Assembly: GCA_003971905.1 (NCBI GenBank)
Contig: RSEE01000075.1
Coordinates: 248,001-312,000 of the forward strand
Source: Moniliella sp. 'wahieum'
Taxonomy: Eukaryota; Basidiomycota; Moniliellomycetes; Moniliellales; Moniliellaceae
Reading direction: 5' to 3'
DNA length: 64,000 nucleotides
In this document: positions 47,663 to 59,338 of the stretch, one piece after another
Numbering within the stretch: position 1 is the first letter of the stretch
Layout: each line of letters starts with the position of its first letter
Position numbers and translations under genes: made by a program
Notes under the pieces: generated by a model
Told to the model about the DNA's origin: nothing
Databases searched by the model: none
Seen by the model: only the letters and a program-made list of their open reading frames with translations

Positions 47663-48097
47663 CTATGCGCCACCACTGGACCGAGGCAAAACCCAAAAGC
47701 AGGCCAAAGAAGAGCAGAGCAGAGCAGAGCAGAGCAGAGCAGAGCAAAGGAAGGAAAACGAGTCAGTGCGGTCCAACGCGGGCGGGTGCACAGGAAAATG
47801 CGCAGACACGTACACGAGAATGTTGTTGATGGGAATGTGGATGAGCTTGACAAAGTAGCCAATGAAGCCCATCACGACAAAGCCGACGCCCACAGCGCGG
47901 CAGATCTGCAGGTACTCTGGAACGGGGGGATTGGTTAGCAACCAAGCGCAAGCGCAAGCGCAAGAGCATAAGGGCAAGGGCAAGAGCAAGCGACACATAC
48001 CCTGTTCGTTGGGCTTCTTGCACCGGTTCATAAACTGGGTGCCCTCCTTGACGAACTGCTTGGTATCGTTGATGGTCTCCTGGATGGGGTTGGCCAT
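47663..48097 (-). CDS. SSS1: Sec61 gamma subunit (Sss1)
   Basis: This tail-anchored subunit of the ER translocon clamps the Sec61 alpha barrel. Three exons can be read exactly. Exon 1 (48097-48001) is MANPIQETINDTKQFVKEGT and continues to NEQ. Exon 2 (about 47920-47814) is EYLQICRAVGVGFVVMGFIG followed by YFVKLIHIPINNIL. Exon 3 (47675-47663), only 13 nt, finishes VGGA and the TAG stop. The joined product is a full-length, highly conserved gamma subunit with the cytosolic helix and one membrane helix. Intron 1 (donor GTATGT) holds GCGCAA-type hexamer repeats, and intron 2 (47676-47813, donor GTACGT) holds an AGAGC pentamer array. The frame is clean. Confidence 0.95.
   Translation of the reverse strand: MANPIQETINDTKQFVKEGTQFMNRCKKPNEQGMCRLLLPLPLCSCACACAWLLTNPPVPEYLQICRAVGVGFVVMGFIGYFVKLIHIPINNILVYVSAHFPVHPPALDRTDSFSFLCSALLCSALLCSSLACFWVLPRSSGGA
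47710..47745. repeat. AGAGC pentamer array in SSS1 intron 2
   Basis: About seven AGAGC units on the plus strand, lying wholly within intron 2 of the minus-strand Sec61 gamma gene. Confidence 0.9.
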
Positions 48098-49666
48098 TTT
48101 GTGCGCAAGAAGGGTGGTGGGGGAGGCAGAGGCGTGGTGCGACGCTGCCTGGGCCAAACCACCGCCCGGGGGGGCAGCATCCATCCAGCCGACCACGTGG
48201 AGCGCGCATGAAACATTTCAGCATGCGGGCTTCTGGCCGGCGTGTGATGCGTGATACATAATGGGTGTTGCATCCGGAGCTTACGCGCTTACGTGCGCAC
48301 CAGCCGTCTGTGGCGTGGCTTCGGAATCATGTTACGCATGGCAGCCAATCCAAGTGGGGAGGGGATGCCGGGGTTGCGGCTGCCCTCAAGGCTCAGGCCA
48401 AGTCCCACCACCACGGCGTGCTGCTTCGCTGCGTCCCGCTCTGCCATCCCGCCCGCCCATGACACCCAGATGCCCAGAGGCGTGCCGGGACGCTCGCCTA
48501 CCTTCCACCCCAGTCCAACCCCAAAGGCGCACGCTTCGTCCCCTTTCTCAATTCCGTGTTCCCCTGCGCCTGCCAACGCCCCACGGGCACGCTAGGAAAA
48601 CATGGGCACGTACACGTGCGTTCATGCAACGTTCTCTGTCCCGCCGTACCCCATGCCGCCTTCCCAACGACAACCTTACTCATCCTTCACCCGACACCAC
48701 ACTGGGCCCGGATGCAACGGCAATCTGCCCCAGCTGGCACCCTCTCAGGAAACCCACAATGAATGCCTTTTTGTCATGACAGGGTACGAGGTGCAAGTGC
48801 TAAGGAAGTGGAATCTGGCCCTTCAACTGTGTTTACTAGTAACTAGCCCACCATAAATTCGCCCAGCCACGTCGGAACCATGTGCACAAGTAGCGAGAGG
48901 GTTATACCCGGTTGCCCACCGTGGCTACGCTGACATTCATAGCCGAGCTGGTGACCGCGACTCGGAACCGCGTGGCATTGTGGCCATCCCAAGAAGCGTG
49001 GGATCAACAAGGATGCCAGCTCTCTTCTACTACGCCCACAATTGGTTCGTCCTGCCGATGCAATACCCACCGTTGATCCGACTTTGCCCACAGGGCGCCG
49101 CTTTGGTATAGGTTCACAGCTGCAACCTGGAGTATATACGGGAAGATCGAGATCTGTGTCTCCCTCTCCTTCTCCCTCCCTCCCTCTCAGATGAGATCTG
49201 GAGTCCCGATGGTCCTCGAGGGTGGTGCAATCGCACTGGTGCAGCGGTGGTGGTCTAAACAAGCCAGGCAGCAACACCTACAGAGGAACATGAAGCCGCC
49301 AGTCACCACCCGGGGTAGGCTGCGGAACAAGGGAACTAGAAGCGAGAAAACAACGGAACTCCTACGTATGGGGAGGGGCTGGAGGGACATTCCGTCTCCC
49401 TCTCTCAGATCTCACTTTCCTTCCTGCCAAACTATAGGCTCCAGTGCATCCGTCATCGCGTCATCCTCGAATTGAGATCATGCGGTTGAGGCCTGGACAG
49501 AGAGTTCAACAACGCGTTGCCTGAGAGGATTCGCTTTGGGGTTGCCACTTGTCATCTCTTTCTTCAGAGCCAAGTCGTGCAGGCTGTAACAGTAAAGCGG
49601 AGCAGGTTGTATCGGCAAAGTCAGGCCTCAAGGGAAAAGGGGAAAAGAAAAGTACACGCCAAAATA
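48098..49666. other. Intergenic region
   Basis: The SSS1 promoter is at the left. A CTAG-core 7-bp repeat lies at 48833-48846. No gene recognised. Confidence 0.4.
48833..48846. repeat. 7-bp repeat, CTAG core
   Basis: TTACTAGTAACTAG, two units and nearly palindromic. Confidence 0.7.
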
Positions 49667-49761
49667 TGACTGCGCCCGGGATCGAACCGAGGACCTTATC
49701 CGATAACTACGGCACAGGGCCAGTGTTAAGGATACGTGATAACCAACTACACCACGCTGCC
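49667..49761 (-). tRNA. tRNA-Val (AAC) with intron
   Basis: Read on the minus strand it starts GGCAGCGTGGTGTAGTTGG (A box) and ends with the T arm CTCGGTTCGATCCCGGG (B box) and acceptor CGCAGTC. The anticodon stem TATCC/GGATA frames the loop with anticodon AAC. A 21-nt intron (CTGGCCC... to ...AGTTAT) follows base 37, the usual site. The acceptor stem pairs at six of seven positions, counting one G-U; position 4-69 is A-A. The mismatch could be real, a sequencing error or early decay. Confidence 0.88.
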
Positions 49762-50873
49762 ATCTGAACAACACAGCTTCAAGCAAACTTATAGGGTGGG
49801 CTTGCGGGGTTCTTGAGAAGACTTGTGCGGGTGCAGCGCAGAACAGACAGACAGAGGTGTAAACAGATGGATCAAGAGAGGAAGAGCGAGTGTTTGAAAC
49901 TGATGGCGTTCTCTTGCGATTGGTTCCTAGCACCGAATGAGGCTGTCAAGCTAGGTATACTGATTTTGTTTTGGTTTATCAACAGTAGCTGGTAGAGAAG
50001 CATGCGAGTTGTTGTGGGGATATAGGGTCTTGAGGCCCTGAGGCCCGAGGGCTGCGGCCCCTGAAGCATCTGATGCATGATGTTTGATGGGCCCCTGGCG
50101 CAAGGCGGATTCTCGCAGGCTCATCTCATTAACATTGGCGCACGCCGCCTCTGGATCCGATTGCGAACAGATCAAACGCACATCGGATGAAAACGATGGC
50201 TCGGATCCATCGAATCCCTAGTGGCCCAGTCCGAGTCATCGATCATTGCATCATCGACGTCCACATGCCATCCGAGCTGCGCATCTTCGCGTGTCAGTAA
50301 CTATTCACTTCTGAGTACTCAGTATGGATTGGACGCTTACTTTACCGTCTGGAGTTGGGCCCAGTTGGGCTCAGCGCCCCAAGGCGGGCTGAGCTGTTGA
50401 GGCTGTAGGTATATACCGAGGAGGGAGCTGAGCGGCTGCACGAGTGCGTCGCTCTTGAGCAGCGTTGAGCTGAGCCGCAAAGTCTCTCCGCCTCGTCCCT
50501 GGGGCCCCTGGGGGGTTGGGGGGCGGCGGGCGTGTCGACTGGTCAGGGTGCTGGCGTGGGAGCCGGGGAGGGACAGGCGCTGAATATTGAATGGTGGACG
50601 CATCGTTGAGCTGGGCGTTGACGCGGTCCACGCTGAGCCAGCGCTCAGCCCCAGCGCTGCTGAGGCTCCGCGCTCCCTTCGGTGGGCGCCACCCGAAGCG
50701 GGAAGACCGGAGACCTCGCTTAAGTGGGCAAGCGAACCGGGGGGCGCGCGCACGGCGCCAGTGCCTGCCCACTGTCGCCCCTTGCCCGACGCCCCCCGGA
50801 TGTGCGCCGCCGCATTGCGGGCGGCGTTTTTAGTTGGCTGGACGTCGATGTGCATGATTGCTTGCTATATGAG
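49762..50873. other. Intergenic region upstream of RhoGEF
   Basis: No gene recognised. A GAGCTGAG/TTGAGC-rich tract at 50390-50480 and a TATATA at 50408-50413 may be promoter parts. Confidence 0.4.
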
Positions 50874-53800
50874 ATGGCGAGCACAAGCAACCCATCCGAC
50901 GGGAGCAGCCCCCGCGAGCACCCCCGCCGCCCCTCCATCTCGCCATCGCCATATTCCCGCGCCATCCCCACCTCCATCTCCGGCGCCTCTGGTCCTCCAC
51001 CCCTCATCTCCTCCACCCTCATCCGCACCACCGCCTCTCGTAACCCTGTGATATCCGTGTGCTCTCGGCGGCCGTCATGAGCACCATCCCCCGCTCCCTC
51101 CCCGCCCCCCCGCCCCCCTTCACCTCATCCCCCGCCCCCGTCTCCGCCCCGCCCCGCCGCCACCCCTACGTAGTTCCTGCCCCCGTCCCCCCCCCGCCCC
51201 CGCCGTGCTCTCGGCCCACCTGGCCCGCAGCCGCACCCCCATCGAGGGCCGCCCCCTTCTTCCCTCACGCGACAAGCGCCGCAGCCGATCAGTCAACGAC
51301 CTCTTCGCCACCCACCCAGACTATGGCCGTAGTACCCACACTGGCCATGGCCATGGCTACCCCCACGCTGTTCAGGGTCTAGGCTTGTCTTTTGAGCCCA
51401 GCGCTAGTGCGCCCGCCCACGACTACTTCTCTTTGGGTTTACCCGTCCCGCCCCACGTCTACCTCATTGCCAATTCTCTCGAGAGTGCCGCTTCTCAACT
51501 TGCAGCCGCGGACGGCCCTGTCACTCATCTTCTCCTAGGTTCCATTCCCAGCCCAGTCCAGTTGACAGTCTTACTCCAAGAGCACTTGCCCCGGCTGGCA
51601 CCTAGCTTGCTGTGCGTCCCCTCTGTTGCTCTGCGAATGTTGTGCACTTTTTTCCTGACTGGTTCATTCGTGCAGCGTTCTCAAGATAGACAACTGTCAG
51701 CTTACGTCCCTGCCGCTGGCCTAAGCTGTGTACCCATTGGAGGAACTGGACATTCGCGCAACCCACTTGGAGTGTCGCTTCCTCCTGTATCGCCCGCCTC
51801 ACCAGCCTACGAGTTCTCCTCGCCGACCAGCTCGGTCTTACCGCGTTCCCGCCTGGCTGGCTGATATGAGCTCGCTTACCGTTCTTTCCGTGCGGCAGAA
51901 CTCCTTGGACCATTTTCCCTCGTCGCTCACAAGCTTGTCCGCCTTGAGCGCCTCACGATCGAGAACAATCCCTGGTCTCCCACTTGGACACCGCTCCTGA
52001 CGGCCATCATCAACGCTCCACCCAAAAGGTGGGGGCATCGCTAGAAACCCAGTCTTCGGCTACGTTGACCAGTGCGTACGACGATGATGAAGAAGACCTC
52101 ATCAGTTCCACCGCTGGCACCCGACCAAATCGCCCCCAACAGGCATTCTAGCGGCATTACGAGCATCTAACATTGGTGAGGTCAAAGCTGGTCTCAAGGC
52201 GTCTCGCATTCCTCGCATTACATGGGTGGGTACCCGTAGAGCCTCTCAGCCGGCTTCAGGGCCATCTACCTCGGCCTCGTCGGCGCCCAAATCGAAAAAC
52301 AGTGGCCGTCACTCTTTTGGATCGGCCGATGCGCGCTCCGACCGATCAAGTGGAGCTTTTCCCTTCACCGTAGTAAAGGGTTCAAGTTCGAGCAACCAAG
52401 CAAGCAATTTTCCCTCCCACGACTTGTCGGGCACCTTCAAGCCTCTCCGCCCCCTGAATCTGACACGTCCCCTTCTCCGTCAACCTCGGCCACAGGTCCC
52501 CTCACCCCGCTCGACATTCGGCGTTTTTCTGGTATCAACTTTTGGGAGAGCCTATCGTCAGGCGTCCGTCTCCCTCGCCTGGCCACCCTGCCCTGGGCTC
52601 GCCTTCAGCCTTTCGTCCTGGTGGGGCCGACCATCCATCGTTAGCAGCACCCCTATCATACCTCTCTCTCGCTCCGGTGCGTCTCCCGTGCACAACCGAA
52701 ACGCTTCTTCTTCGTCAGTTGATTGGACTCATCGCCAGGCAGTGGAGCACCGCATCGACGTTAAGCATCTATGCGTCCTTACGTGACATGCATGACCTTG
52801 AGGTCGCAGAGGCTGCGTACCAGGCGCCGCCACTACCCCTTTTTCCACATTGGCACGCACCTACCCGATCACCTCTGCGGGGAAGGGCCGGGGTCCCAAG
52901 TCGGCATGCGCTCCTCGGTGCCAGATATCAAACGCATGGACGACCCCAACTCAGACGGCGGATCATTCAAGAGATTGTTTCGTCGGAAGAGTCGTACGTG
53001 GGAGCGTTGCAGGAGTTTATCGATGTGTATGTCGCTGCAGCAGAGCAGTTTGACCCACAACCTCGGCCCCAACCGTTCCTTTGGTGGAACAACGGATCGT
53101 GTTTGGCAACATCCCTGCCCTCATTCACCTCCACACCAACTCTTTCTTGCCTGCGCTCCAAGCTGCTGCACGGGCAGAGGAGGAACCGGATCGGGCTTGC
53201 CCGATGCAGTGGACCGCATTGCCGAGGTATTCTTGGTTCATTCGGCCTTTTTCCGCATGTACACGGCCTATCAACAATTGTGACTTGGCGCAGCAGCTGG
53301 TGGCTCTATGGGAAGGCGTCGTTGTCCCGCCAGGGATTGAGGCAAGACTGGCCGCACGCCTCCACACGGCGCCAGCGCCATGTCTACTCCCCGTGTCTTC
53401 GCACAGTGCGTCTGCATCGGCGGCCGGGTCAGATTTTTCAGTAGAGAGCGACATGATCCAGCGGGCTCCGCAGTCAACCTGCCGCCTCCTGGTTGGAGGC
53501 AAAGCGGGACCCCCCTCGCGAGCTGGCAGTGTGGGAACGGGAGTGCTGTCCAAGTCGGCGCGTAAGGCTCGACAAAAGTACCTTCGCAAATGCGCCCAAG
53601 ATCCACGCCGATCCCACATGTCCATCGAGTCGTATTTGATGCTTCCAGTCCAACGCGTCCCACGCTATCGCCTTTTGCTTGAGGCCTTGGTCAAAGCCAC
53701 TCCTCCGCCTACTCGCATTGATCCGGTAGAACGCGGAATGCCAGCGACGGGTCACGCCTTGAAAATCGTAGCCCACCACATGAACCTGTGCTTCCCTCTG

Positions 53801-54760
53801 GGGGGGTCAACCTTCCCTCCCACGAGGGAGTGCCGCTTCTGTGGCGGAGCCCCAGCGTGGCTCGATCCGAGGCACGCGGGCCCTGCTCGTCTAGGCCAGA
53901 GGAAGCTCCTTCTGATTCGAGATCCACGGCAAACCAAGCCAGTGATGCCATGTCCAATCCGTTGGCCAGTGAGCCCATGTCCCCGATGGTGAATTCGCAG
54001 CCACCGGTCGCCCATCCCCGCCATACGGCCAACAGCCGGTTGGATGAGGCACTGGTTCAGATTTGTGAACTAGCGCACATGATCAACGAGTCAAAGCGGA
54101 GAGCTGAGCAGGATCGGCGCCTGTTTGAGTGGCAAGCACGGATCGCTGGCTCCTTTCCCTCCCCTTTGGTCCAACCCCATCGTCGACTGGTCCGAGACGG
54201 GTGGTGTGATGCTGCGCAAAATTGTGCGTCTCTCCTCGGAACGGGGCAACCACGGTTCGGATCCGGTCAAGAACGTACCGACATTGCAGCAAACCGTTGT
54301 GGAGGAACCAGTAGTGTTGCTCCTCTGCACTGACCTTGCTGTCTTTCTCACTGCTCCTCCTGATTTTCTCCCTCTTCTCCGTGCAGCGGGTCAAGAGGCC
54401 GCAGCCCACGCAGCTATGATGGAGGCCGTGGCGGCGTCCACCTGCACCTCGCCCGACGCTTCCATCGAGATGCGCTGGGAGTCCGATGGTCTGCGCAGTG
54501 CGGGCGCACCCGCACGACCTCCGCCGCCCGACTCGGCGGGCCCACTGCTCCATGTTGAGCCCATGCTGTTGCTCGAGCCGTTTGCCATCTTGCGCCGGTG
54601 GCCGGTGGCACCGGTCCCGCGTCCGCCATGCAGGGCACCACGGTCGAGCGCGTAGATGCAACCACCTTGCGCATCATGGACCACACCAAGCTTCTCTACT
54701 TTCCGCCCAGTCCCCGGCGATGCCGAGGCTTGGATTGCTGCCCTAGGCCAGACCAACTGA
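50874..54760 (+). CDS. LRR-RhoGEF (DH-PH) protein
   Basis: A Rho-family exchange factor, probably acting in polarity or wall signalling. The ATG at 50874 begins a Ser/Pro-rich N-terminus (MASTSNPSDGSSPREHPRRP), with Pro runs to about 51250. Leucine-rich repeats follow (about 51480-52010): VTHLLLGSIPSPVQLTVLLQ, then YPLEELDIRATHLE, then LPAWLADMSSLTVLSVRQNS. After a Ser-rich linker the DH domain runs from about 52955: RRRIIQEIVSSEESYVGALQ (CR1), FGNIPALIHLHTNSFLPALQ, VFLVHSAFFRMYTAY and SYLMLPVQRVPRYRLLLEAL (CR3, about 53627-53690). The C-terminal PH domain starts near RLVRDGW (54190) and ends TLRIMDHTKLLYFPPSP, then GDAEAWIAAL and a stop at 54760, with the conserved PH tryptophan. The many frame changes need several introns plus one-base errors. 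Confidence 0.8.
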
Positions 54761-54779
54761 TCAACTGATCAACTGATCA
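54754..54779. repeat. 8-bp tandem repeat at the RhoGEF stop codon
   Basis: Three units of CAACTGAT. The first unit overlaps the TGA stop of the RhoGEF gene. Confidence 0.85.
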
Positions 54780-56305
54780 CGTTCCTCTCCTTCCCCGCTG
54801 GCCCTCCCAAATCCGCTGTGCTGGGCCACACCGATACCGCCTTCTCCTCCAGGCATTCCCTATGACACATTATACCCCTTTTCACGTATACCCCCCCCAC
54901 ACACACCCCCTTCCCGTCTCTATTCCCCATGTTTCACCACGCATGACCTGAACGTTGCGCCTGCTTCTGCCCTACCTCTCTGACGCCATATCTCTCCCTC
55001 TTCCCTCTTCCTGCGTCCCGCGCCTGCCCCCCCCCGTCCAGCTGCGCGAGCCTCGCTTCATCCCATTTGTACTTCGTTATGATGCGCTCTGCTCTGGCCG
55101 GCACTGATGGGTGCTACAGCCGTGGGGCCGGCAGTTTGAATTCCCCCTCTCTCTTTCTCTCTGTGGTCTTTGGTATTTGGTCTTTTGGGTTTGGTAACGT
55201 CCCTCCCTAGCCTCTTGCCCTGCCTGAAGTTGTTGAGTGTGCTAGCGATGGGTGCCACTGGGCAAGTGCCAACGCAAACGCAAGCGCAAGGGCAGGGGGG
55301 GAAGAGACCAAGCAAAGATAAGATACGATACGATAAGAACTGTCTTTCTGCTTCTCCTTGTTCGGCTTGGCCGACCCGCACTGGATGTGGGCATGGTCCA
55401 GCGTTCCACTCTTGAGATAGACGTCGGGCGCTGGTGTGGTCGCCCAGGTCATACCGGTCGAGTGCATCGTAGCCTCCGTGCATGTTGCGCCTATGCCCTC
55501 AGTTTGGTGCTCATGCCGCCCGCCGCCGCGACGACAGCTACGAAGGACCAACGTGACGGTACCGTCAAGCTGCTTGAGTGTTGGGATGCAGTCACCTTGT
55601 TCATGCACGTGTATCCCCCCTCTTTGGCGGTTGGCAGGCGTCACGCGTCGTGCAAGTCGGGCCAAATTGATCTCCGGTCTCTCCTCGAGCACTTAGTGCG
55701 CAGTGTAAGCGGATTGTCCGCGCGTAACTGGCTCAAGAGACTTTTGTTACTCGTTGTGCTGTTACCCCTGGCGAGCATTCTGTCAAATGAATGTCATCAG
55801 CGTCATTAACACTGCAGTTGCCTGTAGCCCGCCTAAGAGTTCACTTTGCACTTCTCTGGCAATCAATGGGCAGCGCCTGACCAACGGGCCACAATCACTT
55901 GGTCCCGAGCGACTGGATACTAGTGAGGGGTGTGGGCATTGGATTGTATGTCCCGGTTGGCAAAGAAGGATCGAAACGAAGTGCCGTGGGCCGTAGAGGG
56001 AACTGAAGACGAGAAAGAAGAGCGTAATTGAAGCACAGCCACATTTCACTTTCTCTCCTTTCCATCCTCGCATTCTCCTCTGCCACTGCCACCGCCTTTC
56101 CTTACCACCCCCCCTCCACGCCCATTCATGTAACTCATCTTAAGGGTATACCGCGTGCTCTCCGTTCGGGACCACACCTACTTGATCCCTCGTCCGCACC
56201 ATCGTCTTGGTCCGCTCTGGTGCACCCTACCCTACGTGGTCCGCTGTTTCCCCCCTCGGGTTGGCCGAGCTCAAGAGCAAGGACCAAGCCCCCAGCCCCG
56301 CTGGT
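54761..56305. other. Convergent intergenic region
   Basis: Between the RhoGEF and MED21 3' ends. C/T-rich tracts and a GCAAACGCAAGCGCAAGGG-type hexamer run near 55270. Minus-strand frames at 55207-55692 look partly coding but match no family I know. Confidence 0.35.
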
Positions 56306-57234
56306 CTAAGGCGTATGAATCTGTCCCCCCCCCCTTTCCTCCAACGATGGGATGTGGCGTGCCGAGAGCGGGTATAGTATCATTGCGTTTTGCAGGGTTT
56401 GCAGCCCCCCAGTGGGGCAGCGACCAAGCGGACTAGGTCTATCCTTCCCCCCGTCCCACGCATCCACTGTACGTTTCTGCTGGGCGGCCTGGACGCGCAT
56501 CCGCTGCTGTTCGCCCCAGAGGAGTTGCAGTAGCTGGTCCACCTCCTGCTGCAGGCTTGCTGGGAAGGGTTAAGGCAGGATGGGCAAGTCAGCGCGGCAC
56601 ACAAGGCAAAAAGCAACAAGGCACCTCCAACCGTGCCCAAAAAACCAGGAGAGGACGTACTCGCTTCTCGTACCGCCTCGGCATACTCTTGGTTGGCCTT
56701 GCGCATCTCGGACTGCAAGTGGGTCAAGCGCTGGGCTTGGCCGTGGGTCTGCACATCGTACGCCGGCATATGCTCAATCAACCTCCGTACCGTCGTCGCT
56801 TGTCTTACCAAGTCCGCTACCAACTCCTCAATGCTCGTCGCCATCGTCGCTTCGTCCACCAAGATCGTCGCGGCCGTCGCGCCGAGCATGCTCAGCGGCG
56901 CATCGCTCCGTGTCGCCACATGCGGCGCTTTGCGCGTCAAATACGCCACTGTCGACCCCACGATTTGTAACAGCAAATCTAACGCTGCCTCGAGCTGCGT
57001 GAGCGGATCGGACCCCGCTTCGCCTGGCCCCGCCGACGCTGCGGCAGGCGCAGGGGGCGTGGCAGCCGGCACCGAAGCAGGCGCCGAAGCAGGCGCAGAC
57101 GCAGACGCAGACGCAGGTGTAGGAGTCGGGGCCGGTACAGGCGCGGCGGATGCGGAAGCGGAGGCGGAAGTGGAGTTGGGGAGGGGGACGGGCAGCGCGT
57201 GGGGCGTGCCAGCTGCCGACGCCGACATGGCCAT
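56306..57234 (-). CDS. MED21: Mediator subunit 21
   Basis: This is a small, essential subunit of the Mediator middle module; it pairs with Med7 and is near the CTD of RNA polymerase II. The ATG at 57234 gives MAMSASAAGTPHALPVPLPN and a low-complexity Ala/Ser/Pro/Thr stretch of about 75 residues that the family usually lacks. The conserved part begins DPLTQLEAALDLLLQIVGST, continues TSIEELVADLVRQATTVRRL, IEHMPAYD and RLTHLQSEMRKANQEYAEAV. After an intron (about 56561-56657, donor GTACGTCC, acceptor TTCCCAG) it resumes SLQQEVDQLLQLLWGEQQRM. The helical hairpin and coiled-coil layout matches Med21. Sequence after about 56480 does not look conserved, so the stop is uncertain. Confidence 0.82.
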
Positions 57235-57688
57235 GGCCTCCGAGCTCGTGCGCCTCGTGCGCTCGCTCGTGTGCTTTGCCTGGTCGGGACGCCGACGGCG
57301 GTACGTCAGCGCGGCGTCTGGTGTGGCGGACGGGTGATGGGTGGTGGGGTGATGTAGCAGGCGTGCTGGTTTGAAACGTTGGCTGTTTCAGCGGTAGTAC
57401 GTTGCGCGTTTGTTTGAATGGGGCGTACGTGCGCGCTGCTCTGCTCACGCTGCGCCACTGGGCCGCGTGGCGGCGAGCGCAACCGAGCGCACCGCACCAA
57501 CCACACTTTCACACCCCGCCGCGTCTGGTGCGCTCAGCAGCAGCTGGTTCGGTTGCTGCTTAGATGTCGACCTTCCTCCGCGTTCCTCGTCGCTGGGCCT
57601 CTCCTGCCGCTTCCACGTGGTACGTTGCCCAGTCGCCCCACGCTTGCCCGTATAAAGGCCCCTCGGCACCCCTCCCGTGCCGCCCCCC
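57235..57688. other. Divergent promoter MED21 / epoxide hydrolase
   Basis: About 450 bp between two divergent starts. TATAAAGG at 57651 serves the epoxide hydrolase. Confidence 0.5.
57651..57658 (+). promoter_or_regulatory. TATA box of the epoxide hydrolase gene
   Basis: TATAAAGG, 38 bp upstream of the proposed ATG at 57689. The close spacing means either a very short leader or a start further downstream. Confidence 0.45.
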
Positions 57689-59338
57689 ATGTCACCCGCC
57701 CAGCATGCCCGCCGTCCCCCGTCACCGACGCCAGCAAGGCTGCCCTTGCCGACCCGGTCCCGGCCATCACCCAAATCACCCCCTTCCCCGCCATCAACCA
57801 GCCCGCCCTGGTCAGCGACTTGCGCGCCCGCCTCGCCGCTGCCCACGCTCGCTTTGCCCGCCCCTCTGCCTCGCCCGACCAGGCGGATGGTGTCCATACG
57901 CCCTGGTCCCCCCTGCCGGCCGACACGGATGCTGGCCAGCAAACGTTCACGCCCGACGTCATGGCCCGTCTCTTGGACCAGTGGCAGCACCTCGATCTGG
58001 ATGCATTCCAAACGCGCCTCACCCACTTTGACCACTTTGTCGCCACCATTGACTGGTGCCGTCTCCACTTTATCCACAAACCTTCCTCTCGCCCCGACGC
58101 CATCCCCTGCTTCTCCTTCACGGATGGCCCGGCAGCGTATGGGAATTTGCCGAGGTGATTGACGAGTTGGCTGAGCCCGGTACGTGGTATCTCCCTCTCC
58201 CTTTTTGTTGGCTTGCGGGCTGCGTTGGATGGCTGGTGAGCCAGAGCTGACTGGTGTTGCTTGGCCGCTCGCAGCGTCCGAGGAGGACCAAGCGTTCCAT
58301 GTGGTGGTCCCCTCGCTCCCCGGCTTCTTGTGGAGCTCGCCGCCGCCCTCGACGGCGCACTACATTGGAGACGTGTACGGCTACTGCCGCATTCTGAACG
58401 CGTTGATGCTTGGGCTGGGGTACGGGCCAGGGCAGGCCAAGTGGTCCGGGTATGCAGTGCAAGGCGGAGACTGGGGATCGGTGCATGCGCGCGTCGTCGC
58501 CTCCATCCCGGCTCGGCCGTGCGCGCCGTGCACCTCAACTTTTGCCCCACCACGCGCCCGGGCTGGACAGGCGCACTGTCGAAGCTCGTGTTCGACAACC
58601 TGTCCCCAGCCTGGCGCCTGGCCTTGGCGAAGCGCAGTGGCTCCCCCGCCTTGCTCAAGTTGGTCCAACAGGTACGTTCAGGTGGCCCGTTGCGTTGCGC
58701 GTCTCGCTGGAGGAGTGCCGTGGGCGCCAGCTAACTTATCTATACTCCTCGCGTCCCCTTGGCTAGGCGACGGCATATGACGTTGAAGGAGTGTACTACC
58801 GAATGCAGGGCTACCGCCCGGCTCAGTTGATGTACGGCATGCTCGATTCGCCAGCCGGGTTGCTGGGGTACATTGGCCCGCTCATGACCCACTGGGTCAC
58901 TGCCGACCCTCTCAGCACGAGTGGGGAGAGCAAGGAGGGCCTGTCCATGGACAAGGTCTTGGAGTTGATCACGCTGTACTGGATGAGCGGATGCATTGCT
59001 ACTTCGTTTTTGCCGTATGCGGTCAACTACCCGTTCCCGCACTACCTCATCCAACCCGACTTGTACATCCACCAGCCCTTGGCTACTCGCAGTTCCCGGA
59101 CGAACTCATCTCGCCCCCGATCGGCTGGATCGGCCAAACGGGCCGCCTCACCTGGGCCGTCAAGGCCGACACGGCCGGCCACTTTCCCCACATTGAGGCC
59201 CCGGCCCTCTTCCTCGCTCACTTGCGCCAGGCCTTCTCCCCCTCCGGCACGGCCGTCGCCACGCGCGCGGCGGGCGAACCACTGGTGCCGCCCAAGGGCG
59301 GACTGTGGGACGAGGAGCGGGCCAAAGCCACTGCGTAG
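57689..59338 (+). CDS. Epoxide hydrolase, microsomal (EHN) type
   Basis: This alpha/beta-hydrolase opens epoxides to diols and is usually ER- or cytosol-located in detoxification. The ATG at 57689 gives MSPAQHARRPPSPTPA, then a frame slip. The N-terminal EHN lid domain reads PFPAINQPALVSDLRARLAA, VMARLLDQWQHLDLDAFQTR and HFVATIDWCRLHFIH (58045). The core has HGWPGSVWEFAEVIDELAEP (about 58120-58175), whose HGWPG forms the oxyanion hole. An intron (58179 to about 58274, donor GTACGTGG, acceptor CTCGCAG) follows. Then come AFHVVVPSLPGFLWSSPPP, the nucleophile in QGGDWGSVHARVVASIP (Asp, about 58465), and ITLYWMSGCIATSFLPYAVN. The end has the catalytic His in TAGHFPHIEAPALFLAHLRQ. The stop is at 59338. 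Several one-base slips (58112, 58520, 59085) interrupt an otherwise typical family member. Confidence 0.88.

Noticed and set aside
55207-55692. Possible minus-strand gene beside MED21
   Set aside because: A few stretches look coding, but no family, start or intron set can be supported; noted only within the intergenic entry.
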